In this document: positions 25,063 through 34,193 of the stretch, one piece after another
Layout of the letters: every line of letters starts with the position of its first letter
Numbering within the stretch: position 1 is the stretch's first letter
Assembly: GCF_027271155.1 (NCBI RefSeq)
Contig: NZ_CP114542.1
Coordinates: forward strand, 1,488,001 to 1,552,000
DNA: 64,000 bases
Source: Brevundimonas subvibrioides
Lineage (GTDB): Bacteria; Pseudomonadota; Alphaproteobacteria; Caulobacterales; Caulobacteraceae
Direction of reading: 5' to 3'
Translations under genes and position numbers: made by a program
Notes under the pieces: model-generated
Seen by the model: the letters and a program-made list of their open reading frames with translations, nothing else
Told to the model about the DNA's origin: nothing
The model's database searches: none

Positions 25063-27233
25063 GCGGTCTCCCAGCCCCGATCCATGGCCCAGACCGCGAA
25101 GGCATAGTCGTGGGCGACTTCCTTCAGATAGTCGAACCGCCCCGAGGCCCCGCCGTGTCCGGCCTCCATGTTGATCTTCAGCAGCACCGGATTGCCGGAG
25201 GTCGTGGCGGGACGAAGTTTGGCGACCCATTTCTGGGGCTCCCAGTAGGTGACGCGCGGGTCGGACAGGCCGCCGGTCGCCAGGATCGCCGGATAGGCCT
25301 TGGCTTCGACCTGGTCGTAGGGGCTGTAGCTCATCATGTAGTCGTAGGCCTCCGGATCCTCGATCGGATTGCCCCACTCGGGCCACTCGGGCGGGGTCAG
25401 CGGCAGGGAGGTGTCCGACATGGTGTTGATGACATCGACGAACGGCACCTGGCCGATCACCCCGGCCCACAGGTCGGGCCGCATGTTGTTGACGGCCCCC
25501 ATCAGCAGGCCCCCGGCCGATCCGCCCTGGGCCACGATCCGGCCGGCACTGGCATAGCGGTTGGCGATCAGGTGTTCGGCCGAGGCGATGAAGTCGGTGA
25601 AGGTGTTCTTCTTGGTCATGCGCCGGGCATTCAGGAACCAGCCCCAGCCCTTGTCCGAACCGCCCCGGATGTGGGCGATGGCATAGATCCAGCCCCGGTC
25701 CACCAGCGACAATCGCCCGGTCGAGAAGCTGGCCGACATCGGAATGCCGTAGGAGCCATAGCCATAGAGCAACAGCGGTGCTGACCCGTCCACCGGCGTC
25801 GTCCTGCGGCGCAGGATCGTCACCGGGACCCTCTGGCCGTCGGTGGCCGGGGCGTTCAGACGCTCGACGACATAGTCCGCCGGGTCGTGGCCCGAGGGGA
25901 TTTCCTGGACCTTCATCAGGGTCCGGGCCCTGCTGGCCATGTCGTAGTCGTAGGTCGAGGTCGGGGTGGACGGAGAGTTGTAGGTGTACCTTGTGACCGT
26001 CGTATCGAACTCCGACGCCCCGGCCAGCGACAGGGCATAGGCGGGTTCGTCCGCCGCGATCGCATGCTCCTGGCCCACCTTGTCGCGGATGATGATGGTG
26101 GTGTTGGCCTCGGCCCGCTCCTGCCAGGCCAGGTGGGCCGACGTCAGGTCGAAGCCCTCGATGAACCGTCCGGGCCGGTGCGGCACCAACTCGCGCCAGG
26201 CGATGCGGGCGGGCTGGCCGGTCGGCGCCTGCATCAGCTTGAAGTCGACCGCGTCATTGTCGTTGGTGCGGAACACCCAGCCGTCGGGCCAGTGGTCGGC
26301 ATCGTAGCGGATGCCCACACGACGCGGGGCCAGCACCGTCGGCATGGCCGTCGGCGCGCCATTGGGGATTTGCCAGGCCTCCGACGTCTCCTGGTTCTGG
26401 ACCGTGATGATGACGAAGGCGTCGTCCGAGGACCGCCCGACGCCGAGGAACATGCCGTCGTCGGCCTCGTCATAGACCAGCACCGTTTCGCCCCCGCGCG
26501 AGGGGCGGCGATAGATCCTGTCCGGGCGTCCGTTGTCGTCGCGGTTGGTCCAGAAGATGTAGCAGCTGCACGGGCTGAAGACGAAGTTGCCGTTGGACGA
26601 CTGGATCGGGTCGGGCAGCAGTTCGCCGGTGTTCAGATCGCGGGTGTAGATCTGGTGCACCTCGGACCCCTGGGCATCCTCGGCATAGGCGAACAGGGTG
26701 TGGTCGGGGCTGTGCTCGACCGAGGAGACCTCCGAATAGGCCTTGCCCTCGGCCAGGGCGTTGGCGTCCAGCAGGACCGTCTCGGGTCCACCCCCGCGCG
26801 GGCGGCGGCAGAACAGGGGATGCTGCATCCCGGTCTCGAACCGGCTGTAGTATTCCCAGGGACCGTCGGGGGCGGGGACGGACGAATCGTCCTCCTTGAT
26901 GCGGCCTTTCATCTCCTCGAACAGCTGGGCCTGGAGCGGCAGGGTCGGGGCCAGCATCGCCTCGCGATAGGCGTTCTCGGCCATCAGGTGTTCCTTGACG
27001 TCGGCCTTGATCAGCGTCGGGTCGCGCAGCACCGCCTGCCAGTTGTCATCCTTCATCCAGTGGTAGTCGTCGACACGGGTCCGTCCCAGCTGTTCGATGG
27101 TCACCGGGATCTTCCGGGCGACGGGGGGTGTGGGCAGGGTCATCGAAACTCCGGACGGACGGGCGAGAACGGGAGAGGCTGCGGCGGCCAGCGCGGATGC
27201 GGCGGTCGTGGCGACGAACTGGCGGCGGTTCAT
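25059..27233 (-). CDS. ptrB: Oligopeptidase B (S9A prolyl oligopeptidase family), exported
   Basis: The 724-residue serine peptidase has an N-terminal beta-propeller and a C-terminal alpha/beta-hydrolase domain. Ser572 in GGSAGGLLMG, Asp658 in GLSDPRV and His693 in AGHGGASGRF form the catalytic triad. Oligopeptidase B cuts short peptides after Arg or Lys. The N-terminus MNRRQFVATTAASALAAAAS looks like a Tat-type signal, so the enzyme is probably exported, unlike the cytoplasmic E. coli form. The GNAT gene is coupled downstream; a serine-protease gene starts divergently 84 bases upstream. Confidence 0.91.
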   Translation of the reverse strand: MNRRQFVATTAASALAAAASPVLARPSGVSMTLPTPPVARKIPVTIEQLGRTRVDDYHWMKDDNWQAVLRDPTLIKADVKEHLMAENAYREAMLAPTLPLQAQLFEEMKGRIKEDDSSVPAPDGPWEYYSRFETGMQHPLFCRRPRGGGPETVLLDANALAEGKAYSEVSSVEHSPDHTLFAYAEDAQGSEVHQIYTRDLNTGELLPDPIQSSNGNFVFSPCSCYIFWTNRDDNGRPDRIYRRPSRGGETVLVYDEADDGMFLGVGRSSDDAFVIITVQNQETSEAWQIPNGAPTAMPTVLAPRRVGIRYDADHWPDGWVFRTNDNDAVDFKLMQAPTGQPARIAWRELVPHRPGRFIEGFDLTSAHLAWQERAEANTTIIIRDKVGQEHAIAADEPAYALSLAGASEFDTTVTRYTYNSPSTPTSTYDYDMASRARTLMKVQEIPSGHDPADYVVERLNAPATDGQRVPVTILRRRTTPVDGSAPLLLYGYGSYGIPMSASFSTGRLSLVDRGWIYAIAHIRGGSDKGWGWFLNARRMTKKNTFTDFIASAEHLIANRYASAGRIVAQGGSAGGLLMGAVNNMRPDLWAGVIGQVPFVDVINTMSDTSLPLTPPEWPEWGNPIEDPEAYDYMMSYSPYDQVEAKAYPAILATGGLSDPRVTYWEPQKWVAKLRPATTSGNPVLLKINMEAGHGGASGRFDYLKEVAHDYAFAVWAMDRGWETA

Positions 27234-27317
27234 GGCGAGCCTTCCTTTAGGACAGGACGCCAGCTTGTGCGACGGGGCGTGCTTGCGTCAAATGCCCGAA
27301 GCCGGAGTGCCCGCCGA

Positions 27318-28124
27318 ATGATCCAGACCCCGCCCGTCCCGGACGCGCTGCCGCCGCTTGCCGCCCCCGTCCGGGACCTGACGGTGGAGCTGATCAATGC
27401 GACGGTTCAGCTGGACCAGCCTTCGGGACCGACGACACGCACGGTCGGGACGGGCTTCCTGATCGATGCCCCACGCCCGGACGGCACACCGCGTATCGTG
27501 CTGGTCACGGCCGCCCATGTGCTGGAGACGATGGCAGACCCCGAGGCGCGGATCGGCTGGCGTGTCGCCTTGCCGGACGGGGGCTGGCAATTCGATCCGG
27601 AACCGCTGCTCATCCGCGACGACGCGGGCGGGCCGCTCTGGACACAGCATCCCGTGCAGGACGTGGCCGTCATGGAGATCACGGCGCCGGAAGCCTTCGC
27701 GCGGGCAGCAATCCCGATCGCCTGGCTGGCGGACGAGAATACCTTCGACGCCTGGCAGGTCGGACCGGGCGACGAGCTGCTGTCGCTGGGCTTTCCGCGC
27801 GGCCTGTCGTCGAACCGGGCCGGGTTTCCGATTCTGCGGGTGGGGCGGATCGCGTCCTGGCCCATGTCGCCGGTCAGCGCGTTTCCGACGTTCCTGCTGG
27901 ATTTCACCGTCTTCCCCGGCAATTCGGGCGGACCGGTCTTCTGGACGCCGGGCGCACGCAAACGACCCGGGACGACCGGGCCGGAGACCCCCTTCATCGC
28001 CGGACTGCTGAGCCAGGAGGTCCGGGTCGGCGACGACCCTCTGGAGATCGGCGTCGTCACCCACGCCACCTTCATCCGCGAGGCGATCGCCCGGCTGGAC
28101 GCCTCGGTCAGACCCGCGCCGTGA
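27318..28124 (+). CDS. Trypsin-like serine protease without signal peptide
   Basis: The 268-residue product has a chymotrypsin-fold triad: His67 in VTAAHVLE, Asp115 in HPVQDVAVME and Ser203 in PGNSGGPVF. No PDZ domain, signal peptide or membrane segment is visible, so it is probably cytoplasmic or uses another export route. The ATG at 27318 was chosen over a long upstream open frame that is only antisense to the oligopeptidase gene. The 3' end overlaps the convergent glycosyltransferase gene by 17 bases. Substrates are unknown. Confidence 0.85.
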   Translation: MIQTPPVPDALPPLAAPVRDLTVELINATVQLDQPSGPTTRTVGTGFLIDAPRPDGTPRIVLVTAAHVLETMADPEARIGWRVALPDGGWQFDPEPLLIRDDAGGPLWTQHPVQDVAVMEITAPEAFARAAIPIAWLADENTFDAWQVGPGDELLSLGFPRGLSSNRAGFPILRVGRIASWPMSPVSAFPTFLLDFTVFPGNSGGPVFWTPGARKRPGTTGPETPFIAGLLSQEVRVGDDPLEIGVVTHATFIREAIARLDASVRPAP

Positions 28125-29055
28125 GGCCGTTCAGCCGGGCCAGTTCGCGCGTGCCGTAGAACCGGGGCTCGAACCCCCTGGTCCAGAACACCTTGCCGAG
28201 ACCGCGGGCCGTCCTGTCCATCATCCCGGCCCGCGCCGGATGGGCGATGGCGGTCAGGGCGAGGGCGGCGATGCCCCAGACCACAGCCTGCACCACGCCG
28301 ACCAGCATCCAGCGACCGACGCCCGGCCAGTCGCGGGCTTTGGCGGCGGTCTGGCTGGGCCCCTGGCCATAGGCGAAGGCACGCGACAGGGCATAGCGCA
28401 TCGTCGCCCGATGCGGCGGCGCGAACTCCTCGACCCAGGCCTCGGCGGCCCAGCCGAACCGTCCGCCACGGGCGCGGAGCGCCGCGAACAGGGCATCGTC
28501 CTCACCGCCGGTCTGGTCCGCGAACGGATCGAAGGGCGTGGATCCGGGCAAGGCCGTCGCGCGCACCAGCAGCGAGTTCCCACAGCCAAAACTGTGGTCG
28601 ATCAACCCTGTGCACGCGGGTCCTTCCCTGCCGAAGAAGCGTTGCAGATAGGGGGTGGCCCATCCGGTATCGTCGGGCACCCGGCCGGTGATCGGGCCGA
28701 AAACCGCGTCCGCGCCCGTGCTGGCCTGCGCCGTCAGCAAGGCGGTCAGCCATCCGGGCGAGGCGGCCTCGTCATCGTCGAGGAAGGCGATCAGCGGCGC
28801 GTCAGTCATCCCGAGGCCCGCGTTGCGCGCTGTGGCCACGCCGGGTTGCGGCTCATGCCGATAGATCAGTGGACAGGGGCTGGTGACAGCCAGACGCGAC
28901 ACGGTCCCGGCCGCTGTCCCCGCCGGGTCGTTGTCGACGACGACGATGGACGCTAGCCGGTCGGCCACGCCCGTCTGCGCGAACAGCGAGCGCAGCGCCC
29001 GCTCAAGGCTTTCGGGTCGCCGCATGGTCGGCACGATCACCGACACGTCCGCCAT
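28108..29055 (-). CDS. Family 2 glycosyltransferase
   Basis: The 315-residue GT-A enzyme has the nucleotide-sugar-binding start VSVIVPTMRRPESL, the VVVDNDP strand and the metal-binding FLDDDEAASPGW (about 98-109). A C-terminal hydrophobic stretch (about 250-275) suggests membrane association. It is the last of four overlapping minus-strand polysaccharide genes. The donor and acceptor sugars cannot be told from sequence. The ATG at 29055 overlaps the preceding stop (TGATG). Confidence 0.88.
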   Translation of the reverse strand: MADVSVIVPTMRRPESLERALRSLFAQTGVADRLASIVVVDNDPAGTAAGTVSRLAVTSPCPLIYRHEPQPGVATARNAGLGMTDAPLIAFLDDDEAASPGWLTALLTAQASTGADAVFGPITGRVPDDTGWATPYLQRFFGREGPACTGLIDHSFGCGNSLLVRATALPGSTPFDPFADQTGGEDDALFAALRARGGRFGWAAEAWVEEFAPPHRATMRYALSRAFAYGQGPSQTAAKARDWPGVGRWMLVGVVQAVVWGIAALALTAIAHPARAGMMDRTARGLGKVFWTRGFEPRFYGTRELARLNGLTARV

Positions 29056-29990
29056 CAGACCGCCTCGGCGTAGAGGGCGGCGCGGTACAGCCTCAGCGAG
29101 AAAGCCCGCGCGCCCGTCGGCATCCAGCCTGCGACAGCCGCGCGCTTCATCCACGGCCTCACCCTGGACAGGGCGGGTATCCGCTTGAGCAGTCTGGCCG
29201 CCTTGAAGCTGGGGTAGGTGCCGATGATGTCGGGGTGGCGGGCGACAACGCGGGCGAAGTTGCCGGCCGACTGCTCATACTTCCCGGCCAGCGCTTCGAC
29301 CGTATCCAGGCCCATATGGGTGGCCGGATTGTCGACGTGGACGACGGCGAACCGACGCGAGACGCGCATGGCCCATTCGACATCCTCCCAGCCCCAGCCA
29401 GTGAAGGCGGGGTCGAAGGCCTCGGCCCGGAACACATCGCGGCGAACCAGCAGGTTCGAGGTGTAGACGTATTTTTCAGGTGTCCTGGCCCGCTCGACAC
29501 AGGGAACGCACTCGCTGCGGGTCGCCATGGCGCGATGGACCGAGAAGCGCGTGTCCGTCGGGGCCTGCAGCAGCGAAAACCCGCCGAAGGCCACGGCCGG
29601 ATCCTCGCGCGCGACCAGGTCGGCCCAGGTCCAGAGGAAGCGGCGTTGGTCCGGCCGCATGTCGCTGTCGAGGAACAGCAGACTGCCCCCCCGCGCGGAA
29701 GCGGCCAGCCGGTTGCGCCCCTTCGAGCGGCCTTCGTTCCGGGTCAGGGAGATCAGGCGGACGGGCAGGGCCATGGCGAGGACCACAGACGTCAGCCGCG
29801 CGGTCAGGGCGGGGTCGTCGGTGCCGTCATCCAGCAGGACGATCTCGACCGCGCCGCCGAGGGTGCCGGCTTCCTCATCCAGCAGACCCAGCAATTCGGT
29901 CGGATCGTCGCGCAGGAAGGGGATCAACACCGAGACGGCGGGGTTCGCCGACGTCCGGCGCGCATTGTCCATCAGGACCGGGCGGGTCAT
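29055..29990 (-). CDS. Glycosyltransferase with galactosyltransferase-like C-terminal motif
   Basis: The 311-residue GT-A protein has VSVLIPFLRDDP, EIVLLDDGTDDP, the metal-binding LFLDSDMRPDQ (about 108-118) and FTGWGWEDVEWAMRV (about 208-222). The last block resembles the GWGxEDxE signature of galactosyltransferase-type family 2 and 7 enzymes. It probably adds a hexose to a lipid-linked repeat unit in the cytoplasm. The ATG at 29990 overlaps the flippase stop as ATGA. Confidence 0.88.
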   Translation of the reverse strand: MTRPVLMDNARRTSANPAVSVLIPFLRDDPTELLGLLDEEAGTLGGAVEIVLLDDGTDDPALTARLTSVVLAMALPVRLISLTRNEGRSKGRNRLAASARGGSLLFLDSDMRPDQRRFLWTWADLVAREDPAVAFGGFSLLQAPTDTRFSVHRAMATRSECVPCVERARTPEKYVYTSNLLVRRDVFRAEAFDPAFTGWGWEDVEWAMRVSRRFAVVHVDNPATHMGLDTVEALAGKYEQSAGNFARVVARHPDIIGTYPSFKAARLLKRIPALSRVRPWMKRAAVAGWMPTGARAFSLRLYRAALYAEAV

Positions 29991-31435
29991 GCGGTCATGC
30001 TCCGGCCCGTCCGGGCCGCGATCAGGCGGAGGACCAGGTCGCGCACGCCGGCGGCATTCAGGATCAGGACGACGGCCGCATAGACGACCGCGCCAACACC
30101 GGCCTTCAAAGCCAGCTCCGGCACGCCGCCATAGGCCGGCATCAGGACCACGGTTCCGGCCATGCCCCCGCAGGCCAGGGCGCAGCGGCTCAGCGCCGTC
30201 CAGGGGATCGGCATGGCGACGATGCGGCGGCCCAGGGCGATGGACGCCAGAAGGCCGATCACGAAGCTGGTCGTCGTGGCGAGCGCGGCCCCCATCACGC
30301 CCATGGGGGGCACCAGGATCAGGTTCAGGATCACGTTCGATGCCGCGGGGATGCCCAGGGTCAGAAGAAGCCGGTCCGTCCGCCGTCCCAGCACGAAGGC
30401 CTGGCCGAAGTAGTAGGCGGTCATGCCCGACAGCAGGGCCGACAGGGCGATCCAGGGCGTGACGGAGGCCGCGACGCTGCGCAGGTCCTCGCCGATCATG
30501 AAATCCGCCATGGGTCGCGCCACCAGGGCCACGCCGACGGCGGCGGGCAGGCCGATCAGGATGAAGGTCGAGGCCTGTTCGCGGGCGGCGATCATGAAGG
30601 CCTCGCGACTGCCGCGCTCCCAGGCCATGATGAGGGCGGGCGTGCCCGCCGCGCCCAGCCAAATGAACAGCACGTCCAGCGTCCGGCTGGAGAGGCTGTA
30701 GCCCGCATGATAGGCTCCGACCGCCGCCGGCCCCATGAAGATTTCCAGCAGGAACCTGTCGGTGGACGCCATGATCAGCGACAGGCCCAGACCCGCCGCG
30801 ATCGGATAGCCATAGCGGGCATAGGCGACCAGCCGGTCGCGATGGTGGACGCCGCCCCGCGCCTGCCTCAGCTCACCGGGCAGCATGAAGGGCAGGGCCA
30901 GCAGAGGGGCCACGCCCATGCCGATCAGGGGGGAGGCGGCTCCGGCGCCCATCAGCGCGCAGGTCGCGCCGATCAGGAAACCGCCCAGGGTCACGCCGAT
31001 GTCCATGACCACCGACTTCGACACCTCGCCCGCGGCCTGGTATCGCTCCTGCGCCAGCTTGGCCAGGGACCGGATCGGCAGACCGACCAGACCGGCCCCG
31101 ATGGCCAGCTTGAGTCCGTCACCGATCGGCGAGAGCCAGAGCAACAGACCGGCGATCGGCAGGATGGCGGCCGTCATCACCGCCAGGGTGCGGTACAGCG
31201 TGGTGAAATGGTCGGCCAGGCCCTGGCCCTGCTCGGCCGCCCAGAACCGGGCCATCGACGCTTCCAGCCAGCTGAAGGTGCCCACATGGACCAGCGTCAT
31301 GACCGAGAAGGCGATGGCATAGTGGCCGAAGTCGTCGGGGCTCAGGAGCCGGGTGAAAACGACGATTGCCCCGAACCCGACCAGGCCCTGGACGATATTG
31401 GCAGGCAGATAGCCCCAGACGCCGCGCCAGAACAT
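29987..31435 (-). CDS. Polysaccharide flippase (Wzx/MATE-like)
   Basis: The 482-residue protein has about 12-14 hydrophobic segments and the Wzx-type start GYLPANIVQGLVGFGAIVVFTRLLSPDDFGHYA. It would flip lipid-linked oligosaccharides across the inner membrane. The ATG at 31435 overlaps the stop of the initiating sugar transferase gene (TGATG). Together with that transferase and two glycosyltransferases it forms a short Wzx-type exopolysaccharide or holdfast-type module; polymerase and export genes are not visible in this window. Confidence 0.89.
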   Translation of the reverse strand: MFWRGVWGYLPANIVQGLVGFGAIVVFTRLLSPDDFGHYAIAFSVMTLVHVGTFSWLEASMARFWAAEQGQGLADHFTTLYRTLAVMTAAILPIAGLLLWLSPIGDGLKLAIGAGLVGLPIRSLAKLAQERYQAAGEVSKSVVMDIGVTLGGFLIGATCALMGAGAASPLIGMGVAPLLALPFMLPGELRQARGGVHHRDRLVAYARYGYPIAAGLGLSLIMASTDRFLLEIFMGPAAVGAYHAGYSLSSRTLDVLFIWLGAAGTPALIMAWERGSREAFMIAAREQASTFILIGLPAAVGVALVARPMADFMIGEDLRSVAASVTPWIALSALLSGMTAYYFGQAFVLGRRTDRLLLTLGIPAASNVILNLILVPPMGVMGAALATTTSFVIGLLASIALGRRIVAMPIPWTALSRCALACGGMAGTVVLMPAYGGVPELALKAGVGAVVYAAVVLILNAAGVRDLVLRLIAARTGRSMTA

Positions 31436-32985
31436 CAGCGAACCGCCGCGCGATCGCCCAGCAGGACGGGCACGGTCACGGCCATGATCCAGAGATCCAG
31501 CCATAGCGACTGACGCTCGATATAGTCGATGTCCAGCTGCACCCGGCGGCGCACGTCCTGGGCGCTGTGCAGCGGCCCGCGAGACCCCTTGATGGCGGCC
31601 CAGCCCGTCATGCCGGGCTTCATGCGGTGACGATGGGCATATTCGGCGACCAGGCGCGCGCTCTCGACCGCGCCGGTCTTCATGCCGATGGCATGGGGCC
31701 GGGGGCCGACCAGCGACATCTCGCCCTTCAGCACATTGAACAGCTGTGGCAGCTCATCCAGGCTGGTGGCGCGGATCAGCCTGCCCACGCCGGTCACGCG
31801 ATCGTCGTCGGTCGTGACCTGGCGGCTGGCAGTGGCATCGGCGGCGTCGGCCCGCATGGAGCGGAACTTCCACACCACGATCTCCTCGTGATTGAAGCCG
31901 TGTCGGCGCTGGCGGAACAGGATCGGGCCGGGGCTGTCCAGCTTGATGGCCAGGGCCGTGATCACCATGACCGGTGACAGCACCACGAGGGCCAGCGTAC
32001 CGACGATGAGGTCCTGCAGCCGCTTGTTGAAGGCACGGCGGTCGTCATTGAGGGTGCCGTCCAGCGACGCCAGCGGAGCCCGTGCCAGCCGGTCCAGCGC
32101 CGCGCTGCGCTCGATGGCATCGATCGGATCGACCAGCAGGGTGACCTCGTTGGGCAGGGCCGACAGCCGCGCCGTCAGTTCGCGCACCCTCCTTTCCGCC
32201 CGCGGATCGATCGCCAGAACAATCCGGTCGACATAGGGCGTCATCCGGTGGGTCATCAGGGCCTCGGCATCGCCCAGCACCGGCACGCCCTCGATGCTGT
32301 CAGGAGAACGGGCCAGACGGTCGTCGAACACGCCCAGCACATTGATGTCACGCCGTTGCAGGGCGTCACGGATCAGCCGCTCCGCATGGCGCGTCGCACC
32401 GACCAGCACGATGTTCGGCGTCAGGGCTCCCGTCGCCCTCCAGTCCATGACGGCCTGGCTCCAGCCGAGGTGCAGGCCGTACAGGGCGACCGTGACCAGC
32501 GCGGTCCACACGATATAGCCCGTCAAGGCCGGGGTGCTGCCCGTCACCATGGCTTCCAGGGCGATGGCGCACAGACCGCCGCCCACCGCGACACCGGACA
32601 CCGCCGCCAGGTGGACCATCACCTCCTGCCCTCGCGCGAAACGATAGAGCCCCAGGGATCGCAGCAGACCCAGGATCACGAGCGCGCCGGCGGCCAGCGG
32701 CAGGGCGCGGGACAGGGGCATGGTCATCAGCCCGGCCGGCGTCATCGCCCAGCCGATCGCAATGGTCAGGCCGAACACGACGGCGACATCGGCGCTGCGA
32801 AACCAGTGGACCGCCAGCCGCGATGCGCCCTTCTGGCGGGCATTTCGCCACACATCGGGGCGGAACGGTCCGCGCCGCGCCGCACCCGTTTTCGCGCCTC
32901 TGATGGATTTCGCAGCCAGGGCCTGCAGCCCGGTCGCATCCAGCCGGGGCGCAGCCGCGCGGTCCAGGTCGAGGGCATTGGTCAT
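31435..32985 (-). CDS. Undecaprenyl-phosphate sugar-1-phosphate transferase (WcaJ/PssY/HfsE type)
   Basis: The 516-residue polyisoprenyl-phosphate hexose-1-phosphate transferase has several N-terminal membrane segments (about 60-180) and a central nucleotide-binding-like domain. The C-terminal bacterial sugar transferase catalytic part includes KLDSPGPILFRQRRHG, VVWKFRSM and LDELPQLFNVLKGEMSLVGPRP. It loads the first sugar on the C55 carrier. Caulobacter has redundant enzymes of this class (HfsE, PssY, PssZ) for holdfast; which one this matches was not resolved. It is the first gene of the four-gene operon. Confidence 0.9.
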   Translation of the reverse strand: MTNALDLDRAAAPRLDATGLQALAAKSIRGAKTGAARRGPFRPDVWRNARQKGASRLAVHWFRSADVAVVFGLTIAIGWAMTPAGLMTMPLSRALPLAAGALVILGLLRSLGLYRFARGQEVMVHLAAVSGVAVGGGLCAIALEAMVTGSTPALTGYIVWTALVTVALYGLHLGWSQAVMDWRATGALTPNIVLVGATRHAERLIRDALQRRDINVLGVFDDRLARSPDSIEGVPVLGDAEALMTHRMTPYVDRIVLAIDPRAERRVRELTARLSALPNEVTLLVDPIDAIERSAALDRLARAPLASLDGTLNDDRRAFNKRLQDLIVGTLALVVLSPVMVITALAIKLDSPGPILFRQRRHGFNHEEIVVWKFRSMRADAADATASRQVTTDDDRVTGVGRLIRATSLDELPQLFNVLKGEMSLVGPRPHAIGMKTGAVESARLVAEYAHRHRMKPGMTGWAAIKGSRGPLHSAQDVRRRVQLDIDYIERQSLWLDLWIMAVTVPVLLGDRAAVR

Positions 32986-33032
32986 GCATTCACTGTGCAC
33001 AGACCCCGTGGATGTCGCGTTAACGCTCGGCC

Positions 33033-33866
33033 TCAGTCGCCCGTCGTGAAGCCTTTCAGAGCCTTCAGGGCCTCGAACTGGCCCGGCGTGCCGGCCTGGC
33101 GCGCCTGGATCGCGGCCATGACGTCGGCCGTGCTCCACAGCGATCCCTGCATGATCGCCGCCCATTCGAGACCCTCGGCGACCGAATGATCCCGGGCATA
33201 GTTCAGGGCGGCTTTCGATCCGGATATCGCCAGCGGGGCCTTCGATGCGATGGCGTCGGCCATCTCCAGGGCAGTAGCGACCACGGTGTCGGCGTCCGCG
33301 ACCACGGCGTTGACGAAGCCCAGCCGCTCGGCCCGGTCGGCCTTCAGGCTGGTGCCCAGATAGGCCAGTTCGCGCACGACCGCGTCGGGCAGCTGCCGTG
33401 GCAGACGCTGAAGGCTGCCGACGTCGGCCATCATTCCGATGTTGATCTCCTCGATCCGGAAATAGGCGTCGGCGGAGGCCAGTCGCAGGTCGCACGCTGC
33501 GACCATGTCGAGCCCCGCGCCGACGCAGGCCCCCTGGATCGCGGCGATGACCGGAAACCGGACCCGCTCCAGCTGGCTCAGGGCATCCTGCAAGTCCCTG
33601 GCGGCCTGATGAAAGGCCTGACGCGCGGCAGCCGTATCCGTCTGCAGGATGGCACCGCCGGCGAAGACCGAGATGTCCATGCCCGCACAGAAGTTGCGGC
33701 CTTCGCCCGACAGAACGAGGGCACGGGTGTCGCCGGCGGCATCGATCGCCTTCAGCGCCGGGCCGAACTCACGCCAGAAGGCGATGTCGAGGGCGTTCGA
33801 AGCCTTCGGGCGCGTGAGGCGAAGATGGGCGACATGACCGTCGCGGGTGATCTGGAATGCACTCAT
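33033..33866 (-). CDS. Enoyl-CoA hydratase/isomerase family (crotonase)
   Basis: The 277-residue crotonase-fold protein has LTRPKASNALD (about 16-26), the oxyanion-hole segments GRNFCAGMDI (about 56-65) and AIQGACVGAGLDMVAACDLRLA (about 104-125), and LGTSLKADRAERLGFVN. The Glu in the IEEINIGM segment may serve in catalysis. The ATG at 33866 fits the family N-terminus. No other beta-oxidation gene is directly adjacent, though an acyl-CoA dehydrogenase is encoded at 34641 on the other strand. Confidence 0.88.
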   Translation of the reverse strand: MSAFQITRDGHVAHLRLTRPKASNALDIAFWREFGPALKAIDAAGDTRALVLSGEGRNFCAGMDISVFAGGAILQTDTAAARQAFHQAARDLQDALSQLERVRFPVIAAIQGACVGAGLDMVAACDLRLASADAYFRIEEINIGMMADVGSLQRLPRQLPDAVVRELAYLGTSLKADRAERLGFVNAVVADADTVVATALEMADAIASKAPLAISGSKAALNYARDHSVAEGLEWAAIMQGSLWSTADVMAAIQARQAGTPGQFEALKALKGFTTGD

Positions 33867-33938
33867 GACTGTCCCTTTCCGGGCCAAATGACGCGCGGCC
33901 GCCACCGTGGCGAAGCTCTGTACGAACAGGAAGGGTTC

Positions 33939-34030
33939 TGGCGGAGACGGAGGGATTCGAACCCTCGGTACCCCTTACAGGGTACGACGATTTAGCAAAC
34001 CGTTGCCTTCAGCCACTCGGCCACGTCTCC
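33939..34030 (-). tRNA. tRNA-Ser (anticodon GCT)
   Basis: The 92-base type II tRNA on the minus strand starts GGAGACG, with 3' acceptor CGTCTCC, discriminator G and an encoded CCA. The anticodon loop is TTGCTAA, giving GCT (reads AGC and AGT). A long variable arm (GTACCC/GGGTAC hairpin) is present, as expected for serine tRNAs. Confidence 0.97.
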
Positions 34031-34193
34031 GACAGGACGGCTCGATAGCGGAGGGCGGGCGAAGGCGCAATCCGCCCGATGAATATCCGCGTGTGGCGGC
34101 GACAGGGCGAAGGACGACTTTCCCCGACGTGATCTTGTGACCGTCGTCGCGGAGGGATAGGGCTTTGCCTTCATCGCTTCCCGGGAGAGCAAA

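Noticed and set aside
25887..27317. A long open extension upstream of the serine protease start
   Set aside because: The extension is antisense to the oligopeptidase gene, and its sequence is unlike any protease N-terminus; the ATG at 27318 is the gene start.
29480..31513. Long plus-strand frame across the glycosyltransferase and flippase genes
   Set aside because: It is a Gly/Arg/Gln-rich shadow of minus-strand genes whose products match known families end to end.
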